44,580 nt of DNA from Gammaproteobacteria bacterium (GCA_903970185.1 CAJCIC010000104.1:1-44580); one strand, 5' to 3'; shown: positions 1-8,273, counted from the stretch's first letter. The notes: generated by a model from the letters alone, not told the origin. Program-made: numbers and translations.

Positions 1-2
1 TT

Positions 3-497
3 GGCATCGGGCCTGACGATCCTCGCTACGAGGCGCTGCGCATCGAGTTTCTCGAACGCTACGAATCCGCCATTTGCGTGAAGACCCGCCTCTTTCCGGG
101 CATGGACGATTTGCTTGCAACGCTTGCAGCGCGGCGCGTGCCGTGGGGCGTTGTCACCAACAAGATCACGCGCTTTACGCTTCCCCTGATGGACAAGCTC
201 GGTCTTGCCACGCGCGCGAACTGCGTTGTCTCGGGCGACACCACGCCCTACACCAAGCCGCATCCGGCGCCGCTCATCGAGGCAGCACGCCTGATCGCGC
301 GCGCACCCGCGGATTGCATCTATGTTGGCGATGACGCGAGGGATATCGCCGCAGGCCAGGCTGCCGGGATGGGCACGATTGCCGCAGCCTACGGCTACTG
401 TGGCGAGAGCGCCCCAGCCTCCTGGGGAGCCGACGCGGTCGTGGGCGCCGTGGCCGAGATCCTGCCCCTCCTCGGAATTGCAATTGCACCGGCATGA
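3..497 (+). CDS. gph: Phosphoglycolate phosphatase-like HAD hydrolase, 5'-truncated
   Basis: This is the C-terminal part of a HAD-superfamily hydrolase; the frame is open to the window edge, so the start and the catalytic motif I (DxDGT) lie outside. Visible HAD motifs are VTNK (motif II), the lysine of KPHPAPL (motif III) and VGDDARD (motif IV acidic pair binding Mg2+). The tail from AAAYGYCG through WGAD matches the phosphoglycolate phosphatase group, which removes phosphate from 2-phosphoglycolate in the cytoplasm. Its stop overlaps the modB start by 4 bp (ATGA), so it is probably translationally coupled to modB. Family assignment is firm; the exact substrate is inferred. Confidence 0.8.
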   Translation, partial: GIGPDDPRYEALRIEFLERYESAICVKTRLFPGMDDLLATLAARRVPWGVVTNKITRFTLPLMDKLGLATRANCVVSGDTTPYTKPHPAPLIEAARLIARAPADCIYVGDDARDIAAGQAAGMGTIAAAYGYCGESAPASWGADAVVGAVAEILPLLGIAIAPA

Positions 498-1180
498 ACG
501 ACTGGTCGATTGTCGCGCTGAGCCTTGAAGTCGCGACCGGGGCGACGCTGCTCGGCTTTCCCTTTGCGCTTCTTGCCGCGTGGGTGCTTGCGCGCCAGGA
601 CTTCTTCGGCAAGGCGCTGCTTGATGCCCTCGTCAATGCCCCGCTGGTCTTGCCGCCCGTGGTCGTTGGCTATCTGCTGCTTGTGACGCTCGGCACGCAC
701 GCACCGATCGGCGCATTCCTCCTGAATGCGTTTCACCTGCAGCTGATCTTCACCACGTCTGGCGCCATTGTCGCTGCCGCGGTGATGGCCTTGCCCCTGA
801 TGGTGCGCGGCATGCGGCTTTCCTTTGACAGCGTCGATGATCGACTGGAGATTGCAGCGCGCACGCTTGGCGCAGGTCCCATCGACGTGTTTCTGAGCGT
901 GACCTTGCCGCTGATCCTTCCGGGCATCGCCTCGGGCTGCCTGCTCGGTTTTGCGCGGGCGCTCGGAGAGTTTGGCGCGACCATCACCTTCGCATCGAAC
1001 ATCGCCGGTGAAACGCGTACGCTGCCGCTTGCCATCTACACCGCGATCAATAGCGCGAACGGCGATGCCGACGTCGTCCGCCTGGTGGTCATGTCGCTGA
1101 TTCTGGCGATCATCGCCATTGGCATCGCCAGTCTTTTCGAGAAGCGCATCCGTATCCTCATCGGACAGCGGCGTGCTTGA
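494..1180 (+). CDS. modB: Molybdate ABC transporter permease ModB
   Basis: The 228-residue inner-membrane protein has about five hydrophobic segments and the binding-protein-dependent permease signature near residues 140-165 (AARTLGAG, then GCLLGFARALGEFGA). The phrase RALGEFGAT is characteristic of ModB and CysT/W-type permeases that import molybdate. The length is normal for ModB (about 225-230). The ATG overlaps the gph stop by 4 bp, and modC begins inside its last codons. No modA (periplasmic binding protein) is in the window; it may lie elsewhere on the chromosome. Confidence 0.93.
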   Translation: MNDWSIVALSLEVATGATLLGFPFALLAAWVLARQDFFGKALLDALVNAPLVLPPVVVGYLLLVTLGTHAPIGAFLLNAFHLQLIFTTSGAIVAAAVMALPLMVRGMRLSFDSVDDRLEIAARTLGAGPIDVFLSVTLPLILPGIASGCLLGFARALGEFGATITFASNIAGETRTLPLAIYTAINSANGDADVVRLVVMSLILAIIAIGIASLFEKRIRILIGQRRA

Positions 1181-2270
1181 CGTCGATATCACCTGTCGCG
1201 CGGGAGCGTTCAGGCTGTCTGCGCGCTTTGAAGTGCCAACGCGCCAGACGGTGGCGATTTTCGGTCACAGCGGCGCTGGCAAGACGACCTTGCTCCATGC
1301 GCTCGCGGGCGTGCTGCGTCCTGATGCAGGCAGGATCATGCTCGATGACACCTGCTTTTTTTCGTCGGCAAATCAGATCGACGTCGCCATCGAGAAGCGG
1401 CGCATCGGCTACGTCTTCCAGGAAGGGCGGCTGTTTCCGCATCTGTCTGTGGCGAAGAACCTCGACTACGGCGCGCGACGGCAGCGAACGCTGGCCGGCG
1501 GCACCTCGGTATCGCGGCCCGAACTGATCGAACTTCTCGGCTTGTCGGGCCTTCTTGCGCGGCGCACGCGCGACCTCTCGGGGGGCGAGAGACAGCGCGT
1601 TGCGCTCGCCCGGGCGCTGCTCGCGCGCCCGCGCCTGTTGCTTCTGGATGAGCCGCTGGCCGGGCTCGATGCGAAGCGCAAGGGGGAGATCCTGCGCTAC
1701 ATCGAACATCTGCAAAAAGCGACGAGCGTGGCCATGGTGGTTGTCACCCACGCCCTGGAGGAAGTGGTGCGCCTTTCAAGCCACCTCGTCGTTCTTGATG
1801 CCGGCACGGTGCGAAAAAGCGGTGAGACCCGCGCGGTATTGGCAACGCCCGAGATGGTCTCGCTGTTTGGCCAGGGCGAAGCCAGCACGCTGATTTCCGG
1901 CACGCTGCTTGAGCCCTCCCATGGCCACGCGCTCGCGCGTGTCGCTTTCGACGGCGGCCTGCTGCACGTGGCCTGTGGCGACTGTCCGATCGGCAGCGAG
2001 CTCAGAATCCGCGTGCGCGCCTCGGACGTGTCTATTGCCACCGAAGAGCCGCAGCAAACGAGCATCTCCAACATCCTTGCCGCACGCATTGTGCGCATCG
2101 TTGCGGGCAGCGGTGCTGACGTTCAGGTACTCCTTCAGGTCGGCCAGACGCCGCTTCTCGCATCGATCACGCAAGCGTCCCTGGTGCGCTTGAAGCTGGT
2201 TGCCGGCATGCCGGTTTTCGCGATGGTCAAAAGCATCGCCTTGATTGACAGCACCCTTGGCGACGCGTGA
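1173..2270 (+). CDS. modC: Molybdate ABC transporter ATP-binding protein ModC
   Basis: The 365-residue ATPase energises ModB. Walker A GHSGAGKTT is near residues 31-39, the ABC signature LSGGERQRVALARA near 136, Walker B LLLLDEPLAGLD near 153, and a switch histidine in VVTHALEE. The last ~120 residues form a Mop/TOBE-type molybdate-binding domain, as in ModC. An upstream start at 1119 is possible, but GTG at 1173 gives the usual N-terminus (VLDVDITCRAG) and an 8-bp overlap with modB. It ends overlapping the next gene by 4 bp. Confidence 0.93.
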   Translation: MLDVDITCRAGAFRLSARFEVPTRQTVAIFGHSGAGKTTLLHALAGVLRPDAGRIMLDDTCFFSSANQIDVAIEKRRIGYVFQEGRLFPHLSVAKNLDYGARRQRTLAGGTSVSRPELIELLGLSGLLARRTRDLSGGERQRVALARALLARPRLLLLDEPLAGLDAKRKGEILRYIEHLQKATSVAMVVVTHALEEVVRLSSHLVVLDAGTVRKSGETRAVLATPEMVSLFGQGEASTLISGTLLEPSHGHALARVAFDGGLLHVACGDCPIGSELRIRVRASDVSIATEEPQQTSISNILAARIVRIVAGSGADVQVLLQVGQTPLLASITQASLVRLKLVAGMPVFAMVKSIALIDSTLGDA

Positions 2271-3109
2271 AAAGTGATGAGCCGCCGTTGCCCCTCATCT
2301 GGCGCAGCGAGCGCATCGTGCTTCCGCCTTCGGGGCGCCTTGAGCGCGTCGCCAGCGGCTGGCGCATGCTCACGCCTGACAATCCAGGCTACTGGTGGGG
2401 CAATGTGCTCGTCATGGACCATGCGCCAGCACGTGGCGATCTGGCGCGCTGGCAGCGACAGTTTCGCGACCTGATCCACGCGCCCCAGCCCCAGTCGACC
2501 CACATGACCTTCACCTGGGCCGGACCCGAACAGGGCGAGATCGAGCCCTTTCTGGCCGCGGGATATGTCCCCTCGAGGCTGCTTGTCATGCGTGCCTCGC
2601 ATCTGCATGCGGCCAGGGCTGCCGATGCCGCTGTCACGTTGCGGGAATTTGGCGAGCCTGACTGGGAGGATCTTGAGGACATGCTGGTGTCGGGGCACGT
2701 CAGCAGCCATGGCCAGGCTGCCTATCGCACTTTTCTTTCCCGCTCGATTGCCAACTGGCGACGCCTTGCCCGATCGGATCTTGGCAACTGGTTTGGCGCA
2801 TTCGCAGACAATGCCCTGGTCGCAGGCCTTGGCATCTTCGTTGAGAAGCCTGCTGAATCGGGACGGGTACGCCTTGCGCGCTTTCAAAGCGTCCTGACTG
2901 CACCAGCCTGGCGCAACAAGGGCATCTGCTCGGCACTGGCCTACGAGGCCGCGCGCCAGACTGCGATTCGACACGCGCCAAGCGAGTTTGTGATCCAGGC
3001 GGACGAAAAACAGGCCGCCCGTCGCATCTACCAGCGGCTTGGCTTTCAGATCGAATCAATCTGGCTCGGACTTGAGCGCGGCAGCGGGCACGACGCCATT
3101 GCCCCATGA
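2267..3109 (+). CDS. GNAT family N-acetyltransferase
   Basis: The 280-residue protein ends in a GNAT fold: motif A-like residues around RNKGICSALAYEAAR should bind the acetyl-CoA pyrophosphate, and the C-terminal AARRIYQRLGF is the typical motif B segment. The N-terminal ~140 residues are less recognisable and may be a degenerate second GNAT-like half. The acceptor is unknown. The GTG start overlaps the modC stop (GTGA) and its stop overlaps the MATE start (ATGA), so it belongs to the coupled run. Function beyond acetyltransfer cannot be inferred. Confidence 0.8.
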   Translation: MKSDEPPLPLIWRSERIVLPPSGRLERVASGWRMLTPDNPGYWWGNVLVMDHAPARGDLARWQRQFRDLIHAPQPQSTHMTFTWAGPEQGEIEPFLAAGYVPSRLLVMRASHLHAARAADAAVTLREFGEPDWEDLEDMLVSGHVSSHGQAAYRTFLSRSIANWRRLARSDLGNWFGAFADNALVAGLGIFVEKPAESGRVRLARFQSVLTAPAWRNKGICSALAYEAARQTAIRHAPSEFVIQADEKQAARRIYQRLGFQIESIWLGLERGSGHDAIAP

Positions 3110-4443
3110 CCACGGCCCTTGCAACCGGCAGCGACTTTCGCCACGTGCTCAGGCTGGCTGTGCCGATTGTCCTTGCCAACCTGACGCAGCCGATCCTTGG
3201 CATGGTCGACACGGCCATTGCCGGTCACTTTCCCGCCGTCGATGTCCTAGGCGGCGTTGCCATTGGCGCCCTGATGTTCACGTTTGTCTTTTGGACCTTC
3301 GGATTTCTCAGAACAAGCACGACCGGGCTCATCGCCCAGGCCTTCGGCGCAAATGATGCCGCCGACCTGTCATTGAGTCTTTGGCGCGCGCTCGCGCTCG
3401 CCATCACGCTTGGCGTTGTCATTGTGATCTTCCAGGGTCCGCTGATTCACCAAGGGACACGGCTTCTGACCGAGGACGCCGGCGTGCTCGCGCAGGCGAA
3501 CCTTTACTGCGTCGCGCGCGTATGGTGCGCGCCATTTGCGCTTGCCAACTATGCCGTGCTCGGCTACCTGCTCGGCATGCAGCGCGTGCGTGCTGCACTT
3601 GCGCTGCAGATCATCATCAACGTCGCCAATGTGCTCGCCGCAGTCGTGCTGGTCTACGCACTGAGCATGGGCATTGCGGGCATCGGCGCTGCAACCGCGC
3701 TTGCCGACGCCGTCGGCTTTGTGTCCGGCATCGGAATCTTGTGGCGCGAAGGTGCGCTTGCCCGCATCCCGCGCCTTGAAAATCTGCTCGAGACGCGAGC
3801 GCTGATGCGACTTCTTTCGCTCAATGTCAACCTGCTTGGGCGAACGCTCTGTCTGTTGGCGGTGTTCGCCTGGTTCACGCGGGCGTCTGGCCAGATTTCG
3901 GTGGCGGTGCTCGCTGCAAATACCGTGCTACTGAACTTCCAGACCTTCATGGCGTACGGCCTTGATGGCTTTGCGCAGGCGTGTGAAACGCTGGTTGGCG
4001 CGGCCATTGGCGCTGCCGACCGTCTCGCGCTGAAACGCTGGATCAAGGCCTCGACTGCCTTGGCCGCCTTGGTTGCGCTGGGATTTGTCATCGTCTACTG
4101 GTGCTTTGGCGCCCGCGTCATCGAACTTCTGACCGATCTCCCAAGCGTTCGCGCCAAAGCCCAGGCCTACCTGCCGTTCGCAGCGCTCTCGCCGATCATC
4201 TCGGTTTGGGCATTTCAGCTCGATGGCGTTTTCATCGGCGCCACCCGGGCCCGCGATCTCCTGCTGGCCATGATTTTGTCGAGTTCTTCATTCGCATTGG
4301 CCCTTGTATTTCTTGCACCCTATGGCAATGTCGGACTCTGGCTCGCCTTCCTGACATTCATGGCGGCTCGCGCCTTGTGCCTTGCCGGATTTTTGCCGCG
4401 CCTCGTCAGATCCGTCGCAAATCCGCCAGCAACCGCTGCGTAA
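3106..4443 (+). CDS. MATE family efflux transporter (DinF-like)
   Basis: The 445-residue inner-membrane protein has about twelve hydrophobic segments in two similar halves, normal for MATE cation/drug antiporters. The opening IVLANLTQPILGMVDTAIAG and the motif GLIAQAFGAND are typical of the DinF-like branch, in which Na+ or H+ entry drives export of organic cations or other toxic compounds. The ATG overlaps the acetyltransferase stop by 4 bp. It is the last gene of the run. The next feature is ssrA, with its own putative promoter. Confidence 0.9.
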   Translation: MTTALATGSDFRHVLRLAVPIVLANLTQPILGMVDTAIAGHFPAVDVLGGVAIGALMFTFVFWTFGFLRTSTTGLIAQAFGANDAADLSLSLWRALALAITLGVVIVIFQGPLIHQGTRLLTEDAGVLAQANLYCVARVWCAPFALANYAVLGYLLGMQRVRAALALQIIINVANVLAAVVLVYALSMGIAGIGAATALADAVGFVSGIGILWREGALARIPRLENLLETRALMRLLSLNVNLLGRTLCLLAVFAWFTRASGQISVAVLAANTVLLNFQTFMAYGLDGFAQACETLVGAAIGAADRLALKRWIKASTALAALVALGFVIVYWCFGARVIELLTDLPSVRAKAQAYLPFAALSPIISVWAFQLDGVFIGATRARDLLLAMILSSSSFALALVFLAPYGNVGLWLAFLTFMAARALCLAGFLPRLVRSVANPPATAA

Positions 4444-4467
4444 TTACGCAAACACGCAAAGCCGTGA

Positions 4468-4496
4468 TTGGCTTCGGCTGACTTCGCTGTTAGCAT
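4468..4496 (+). promoter_or_regulatory. Putative sigma-70 promoter of ssrA
   Basis: TTGGCT at 4468-4473 and TAGCAT at 4491-4496 are separated by exactly 17 bp; each matches four of six consensus positions. Transcription would begin near 4503, leaving a ~40-nt 5' flank for RNase P to remove before the mature tmRNA end at 4544. This rests on consensus matching only. Confidence 0.45.
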
Positions 4497-4543
4497 TGAT
4501 GACAGAGGAAACTTGCGCAATCAGCGCCGGTCTTACCTTCCCC

Positions 4544-4910
4544 GGGGGCGAATTGGAATCGACGGGGGTATTAAGCATGCAGGGCATACCGAGGACCAGT
4601 CACCTCGCAAATCCATCTGGAAATCAAAGTAACTGCAAACGACGAAACGTTCGCACTAGCCGCCTAAAAACCGGTTAGCTTCGCACCATCTCTTCCCTGG
4701 GGTGGGCCGGGTAAAACCGGCAGCGAAGTCATATACAGGGAATCGAGCATCGTCGGGTCACTTGACGATGCTCTAAAACCAAGGTGACTCGCGATGAAAA
4801 CAGCGTGCCGGTTCGCGGTTAAGTCGCTAAATCCAATTAATACGGCTAAGTATGTAGAACTGTTTGTGGCGTGCTTTCGGACGCGGGTTCGACACCCGCC
4901 GCCTCCACCA
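4544..4910 (+). ncRNA. ssrA: Transfer-messenger RNA (tmRNA, one-piece)
   Basis: This 367-nt RNA rescues ribosomes stalled on broken mRNA: it acts as alanyl-tRNA, then as a short mRNA adding a degradation tag. The 5' end GGGGGCG pairs with the 3' CGCCTCC before the encoded ACCA, giving a 7-bp acceptor stem with one G-U pair. The 3' part has the T-arm GGGTTCGACACCC. The tag frame lies at 4635-4667. It is the standard one-piece form, not a split tmRNA. The 3' end of ssrA is a well-known integration site for genomic islands, relevant to the accessory-looking DNA that follows. Confidence 0.96.
4635..4667 (+). other. tmRNA tag-peptide reading frame (ANDETFALAA)
   Basis: Ten codons from GCA at 4635 to the TAA at 4665-4667 encode ANDETFALAA. 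The terminal ALAA is the degron read by ClpXP-type proteases. The A-N-D-x-x-F-A-L-A-A pattern resembles the tags of betaproteobacteria such as Burkholderia, and it supports that placement of the organism. Confidence 0.92.
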
Positions 4911-4919
4911 ATATTGAAT

Positions 4920-4950
4920 CCTCAACTGTTCTCAGTTGGGGCTTTTTCTT
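4920..4950 (+). terminator. Rho-independent terminator of ssrA
   Basis: A 9-bp stem CCTCAACTG / CAGTTGGGG (one T-G pair) closes a 4-nt loop (TTCT) and is followed by CTTTTTCTT. It begins 10 nt after the tmRNA 3' end, so it fits as the ssrA terminator. Confidence 0.9.
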
Positions 4951-5341
4951 ATCTGTTAACGACAACTCCCGTGTGTTTACGCGGGTTCTTGCGGAAACCT
5001 GCGGGCTTTGCCCGTCGGCCACCTTGGCCATATTTCGGCACATTCCTCTCTCTCCAGGCCATGCTTCTCTCCGGCCTCGCCTTCCGCAAATGGCTGTCAG
5101 TCGCAAAGGGATGGATTCCAGCCTTTAAAAATCAACAGGTTACGAGCGGACGATGCAAGTGGTTTGATTGCGTCATTGCCTACCCGAAGGAAACAACGGT
5201 GCTTTAAACAGCATTCGCAAGTTCCGCTATGTCGGTTAGTAAGGCCGACGACCCAAAAATACGCCCGTTTGCGCCCGTTTTTACCGGATGGAGGCATTGA
5301 CAAACCGCTAAATGGGTGTAATTGGGTGTAATATTGGTTCT
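4951..5341. other. Gene-poor stretch between ssrA and fic
   Basis: No convincing gene. Open frames here are short, overlap ssrA, or lack a ribosome-binding site. A perfect -35 hexamer TTGACA lies at 5297-5302 in front of fic. A local direct repeat CGCCCGTTT occurs twice near 5262-5280. Base composition is visibly more AT-rich than the neighbours. I saw neither integrase remnants nor a copy of the ssrA 3' end. Confidence 0.5.
5313..5332. repeat. Perfect tandem repeat of 10 bp (two copies) in the fic promoter
   Basis: TGGGTGTAAT occurs twice with no gap, starting 11 bp after the TTGACA hexamer and ending 9 bp before the ATG at 5342. A 10-bp period puts both copies on the same helix face. It may be an operator for the winged-helix tail of the Fic protein; that is inference. 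An upstream ATG at 5312 would place the repeat inside the coding sequence instead. Confidence 0.7.
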
Positions 5342-6391
5342 ATGTTCCACACCGACACTCTCCTAGTCACGCCAGAGATCTTGCTCTTGATCGCTCGAAT
5401 CGACGAGTTCAAGGGGGCCTGGCGTGCCCTTGGGACCCTCGCGCCCGAGCGTCTCACTGCGCTGCGCAGGGTGGCCACCATTGAAAGTATTGGCTCGTCC
5501 ACCCGAATCGAGGGTAGCAAACTGACGGATCGGGAAGTGGAAAAACTGTTGTCAAAACTGGCGATTCAGACTTTTGAGACGCGCGACGAGCAGGAAGTGG
5601 CTGGCTACGCCGAGTTGATGGACTTGGTGTTCAACTCGTGGAGGGACATCCCGTTCAACGAGAACCACCTCAAACAGTTGCACCAGATCCTGTTGCGCCA
5701 CAGTCAGAAGGATGCACGCCACCGGGGGCACTACAAGACCAATTCAAACAGTGTGGCCGCGTTCGACGAAAACGGCGAGCAGATCGGCATCGTGTTTGAA
5801 ACTGCAAGTCCATTCGACACGCCGCGCCTGATGGCCGAATTGCTGGCCTGGGTCAATGATGAGCGCGCCAAAGCGCAAATGCACCCGCTGCTGATCGTTG
5901 CCATTTTTGTGGTGGTTTTCCTGGAGATTCATCCATTTCAGGATGGCAACGGCAGACTCAGCCGGGTGCTGACGACATTGCTGCTGATTCAGGCGGGATA
6001 TGCCTATGTGCCATACAGCTCACTAGAAAGCGTGATCGAGCTCAACAAGGAGGCTTATTACTTGGCCTTGCGACAGACGCAGGATTCCATCCGAACGGAT
6101 GCGCCCAATTGGCAACCGTGGCTTGTATTTTTCCTGCGCTCGCTGGCTGAGCAGGTCAGGCGCCTGGAAAGGAAAGTCGAACGCGAAAAAATCGTGTTAG
6201 CTGCCTTGCCCGATTTATCATTGCAGATCGTTGAATTTGCGCGGGAACACGGCCGTGTCACGATTGGGGACGCCATCAAATTGACTGGCGTTAGTCGCAA
6301 CACGCTGAAGCAACATTTCAGAAATCTGGTTAAACATGGCCATTTGAATCAGCAGGGCGGTGGGCGCGGTGTTTGGTATGAACTCAAGTGA
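5342..6391 (+). CDS. Fic family protein, class II, with C-terminal winged helix
   Basis: Fic enzymes transfer AMP, or more rarely another nucleotide, to a target protein hydroxyl. The 349-residue protein has the intact core HPFQDGNGR near residue 197 (catalytic His, Mg2+ Asp, nucleotide-binding Gly-Asn-Gly-Arg). The N-terminal inhibitory motif S-S-T-R-I-E-G near residues 51-57 has the glutamate that blocks productive ATP binding, which makes it class II (self-inhibited). The last ~60 residues look like a winged helix (ITIGDAIK-type helix, then TGVSRNTLKQHFRNL), suggesting DNA binding. No separate antitoxin is adjacent. ATG 5342 is preferred over 5312 because known relatives begin close to it; neither has a clear Shine-Dalgarno. 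Confidence 0.9.
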   Translation: MFHTDTLLVTPEILLLIARIDEFKGAWRALGTLAPERLTALRRVATIESIGSSTRIEGSKLTDREVEKLLSKLAIQTFETRDEQEVAGYAELMDLVFNSWRDIPFNENHLKQLHQILLRHSQKDARHRGHYKTNSNSVAAFDENGEQIGIVFETASPFDTPRLMAELLAWVNDERAKAQMHPLLIVAIFVVVFLEIHPFQDGNGRLSRVLTTLLLIQAGYAYVPYSSLESVIELNKEAYYLALRQTQDSIRTDAPNWQPWLVFFLRSLAEQVRRLERKVEREKIVLAALPDLSLQIVEFAREHGRVTIGDAIKLTGVSRNTLKQHFRNLVKHGHLNQQGGGRGVWYELK

Positions 6392-6831
6392 TGATTGGGA
6401 TGGATACGTTAAGCCCAGTCTTGGCTTGCCGCCCAACAAAGGCAAGCTGCGTAACGGTCTCAGTTAAGGGATACGGAAAGCAAGGGCAAGGGAATATGCC
6501 TATCTTTTCAAAACAAACGCAATCCATTGGCGGTTGCCAGGGAGCAGGACAATGTTGGCACGGCTCTTTTTCAAATTAGGAACCGCGCTACCTCGGTGTG
6601 GAACTGGATTATGAACGGCGGGCGAGCTGCGCGGGAACTGCTGGCAGCTATGGACTGGCCCTCGTCACCCAACAGCAGCAGCGGCCAAACCAGAGTATCG
6701 AAAACCGATGCTCGAGGTAGCTGAGTCGGACACTTGCGCTTTCGACCGTGAAATCGGATTCCTTTGAAAGTATCGTGCTTCTGCAATCGACTTTCTCCGG
6801 ATTCCAACGAAACGTTCGCAAAGGCAATGAC
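6392..6831. other. Gene-poor stretch after fic
   Basis: No credible gene in 440 bp. Two hairpins follow fic: AAGCC/GGCTT near 6409-6425, and a 7-bp stem GCTTGCC (6424-6430) / GGCAAGC (6441-6447). Neither has a U-tract, so termination is uncertain. A short frame at 6527-6724 has no ribosome-binding site and no recognisable family; decayed coding DNA cannot be excluded. Confidence 0.45.
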
Positions 6832-7437
6832 ATGAGAGTTCTTTTTGGATGGCGCAAAAAGGCGTTTGTCGGTGTGACTATCGCAGCCGTGCTCGTTGCT
6901 GTCGCAAGCTTTGGCGGCTGTGGCAGCTTCTCATTGCCACCGCCGCCAACACAGGAGCAACTTGCCGTCCTGAAGAACACACGATTCGATGCGACAGTGG
7001 GCGTTGAAGACTACACATACCCAGTGTACAGCGAGCGCCTTCTCGTCGACCTTCGATCAACCGGGCTCTTCAAGAGCGTAGAGCCCCTTGGCAAGCTGAG
7101 GAATCCGGATCTGGTGGTTCGAGTAGAAAAGCCAATTCACGGGACTGCCGTAATTCCGTTTTGGACCGTGATTACGCTAGGAGTCGTTCCCACGACAGTC
7201 GAGGAAGAACACGGCTATGTATTTTCCATTCGCTCTCCCGCTCATCCAGAGTCGAGCGTACTGGTTGATTCAGTATTTCGAGGGCCCTCAACCCTCGGAT
7301 GGGCGGCGTTCTTTCTGAATTTCTCCTCAAATCGAACCAGCACGAATCCAGAACAGTCCCCTCAGTTCCGTGAGCGACTCGCAATTTCAGTGAGTTCCCG
7401 CGCACCTGAAATATCTCAGCTTCTTTCACCCAACTAA
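6832..7437 (+). CDS. Unrecognised lipoprotein
   Basis: The 201-residue protein begins MRVLFGWRKKAF, a basic n-region, followed by a hydrophobic stretch ending SFGGC near residue 29, a usable lipobox for signal peptidase II. After the cysteine comes a proline-rich linker (SLPPPPTQEQ) and a mixed domain with no family I recognise. A hydrophobic patch near IPFWTVITLGVVP could be an amphipathic or membrane-contacting segment. ATG 6832 is chosen over the upstream frame opening at 6748 because it gives a clean signal peptide and follows AAGG. Its neighbours suggest accessory DNA. Confidence 0.75.
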   Translation: MRVLFGWRKKAFVGVTIAAVLVAVASFGGCGSFSLPPPPTQEQLAVLKNTRFDATVGVEDYTYPVYSERLLVDLRSTGLFKSVEPLGKLRNPDLVVRVEKPIHGTAVIPFWTVITLGVVPTTVEEEHGYVFSIRSPAHPESSVLVDSVFRGPSTLGWAAFFLNFSSNRTSTNPEQSPQFRERLAISVSSRAPEISQLLSPN

Positions 7438-7519
7438 TCAAGGTTTGCAACAGGGAAGGCGCAATGCCGTGCCTCGAAGCGCCAAAAGGGAGCGCGAACT
7501 AAGCAGAAAAAGTCCTTGC

Positions 7520-7554
7520 CGAAGAACGCTCAGGACCGGCAGCGCCGTTCTTCG
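7520..7554. repeat. 9-bp inverted repeat in the gap before the DUF2946 gene
   Basis: CGAAGAACG (7520-7528) and CGTTCTTCG (7546-7554) are perfect inverted repeats with a 17-bp spacer, in the 259-bp gap between the lipoprotein and DUF2946 genes. There is no U-tract, so it is not a standard terminator; it could be an operator or chance. Confidence 0.5.
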
Positions 7555-7696
7555 CCTTCGAGCCGCACGGCACGGCGCGAAGGTGCGCAGGTAGTCAAAC
7601 CCAGCGCCTCGTTCGCCCCAGGCATGGACAATGGGTGAAGAGAATCCTTCTGCCTTGCGGCTAGATGGCCTGCCCAGTCTGTACTACACTTCTTGC

Positions 7697-8062
7697 ATGT
7701 TCCGTTTCCGCCTCGCCATTGCCCGGATTGCGCTGTTTGCGACCTTGCTTGGCGCATTGGCACCCGCGTTTACCCAGGTTCTGGGGTTCTATCGCGGCGA
7801 CCTCGTCGCACTGTCCGAAATCTGTAAAGCTTCAGGCCGTACTCACCAGCCGGGCGAGCACCAGACCCCGGCAGACACACACGGCGATTCGTGCCCGTTC
7901 TGCTTTAATTCAGCGGTCACGCACGCACCTCCTCCGGCGCTCGCGCATTTCGATTTTGTGGCCGCCTCGCCCTTTGCGACGCCGGGATTCACCCTTGTCC
8001 TTCCCGATCTCCCCGATCCCTGGAATAGCAGCCGCCCGCGCGGGCCGCCCGTGCCGGTCTAA
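7697..8062 (+). CDS. DUF2946-type exported protein
   Basis: The 121-residue protein starts MFRFRLAIARIALFATLLG, an N-terminal export signal or anchor. It carries DSCPFCFNSA followed by histidines and prolines, the Cys-x-x-Cys pattern of the DUF2946 family. That family often sits next to copper receptors and copper-resistance genes, so a periplasmic metal-related role is possible but unproven. ATG 7697 is chosen because it places the signal at the N-terminus; the frame also opens upstream at 7631. The next two genes also encode exported cysteine-pair proteins. Confidence 0.75.
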   Translation: MFRFRLAIARIALFATLLGALAPAFTQVLGFYRGDLVALSEICKASGRTHQPGEHQTPADTHGDSCPFCFNSAVTHAPPPALAHFDFVAASPFATPGFTLVLPDLPDPWNSSRPRGPPVPV

Positions 8063-8273
8063 CGACTGAGGGCGCGCTTCAAGCGGCTGGCGTAAGCGCG
8101 AGCGCGCTCATTCAATGGAAGTCATCGCCGCGCGCATGCGACTGCGCACGCGATTTTCACGTCTTCATCGATCGATCGTCGACCCATCATCAAAACGCAA
8201 AATGCAATTTGACGAAAGTGGCGCCGGGCTGTGCCGTTGCGGTCGCGACCGGTCGAACGTTCAGGGGATTTCA

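Noticed and set aside
395..1192. 265-codon minus-strand frame opposite modB
   Set aside because: Low-complexity charged translation that mirrors the modB codon pattern; modB has full family motifs.
4794..5207. 137-codon plus-strand open frame
   Set aside because: It starts inside the tmRNA, runs through its T-arm and terminator, and has no ribosome-binding site.
5231..5300. Short plus-strand frame starting ATGTCGGTTAGTAAG before fic, considered as a small antitoxin
   Set aside because: Only about 23 codons, no ribosome-binding site, no recognisable motif; class II Fic proteins carry their inhibitory helix internally.
4910..7700. Attachment-site repeat of the ssrA 3' end
   Set aside because: No copy of the final ssrA bases was found by eye downstream, so island borders are not claimed.
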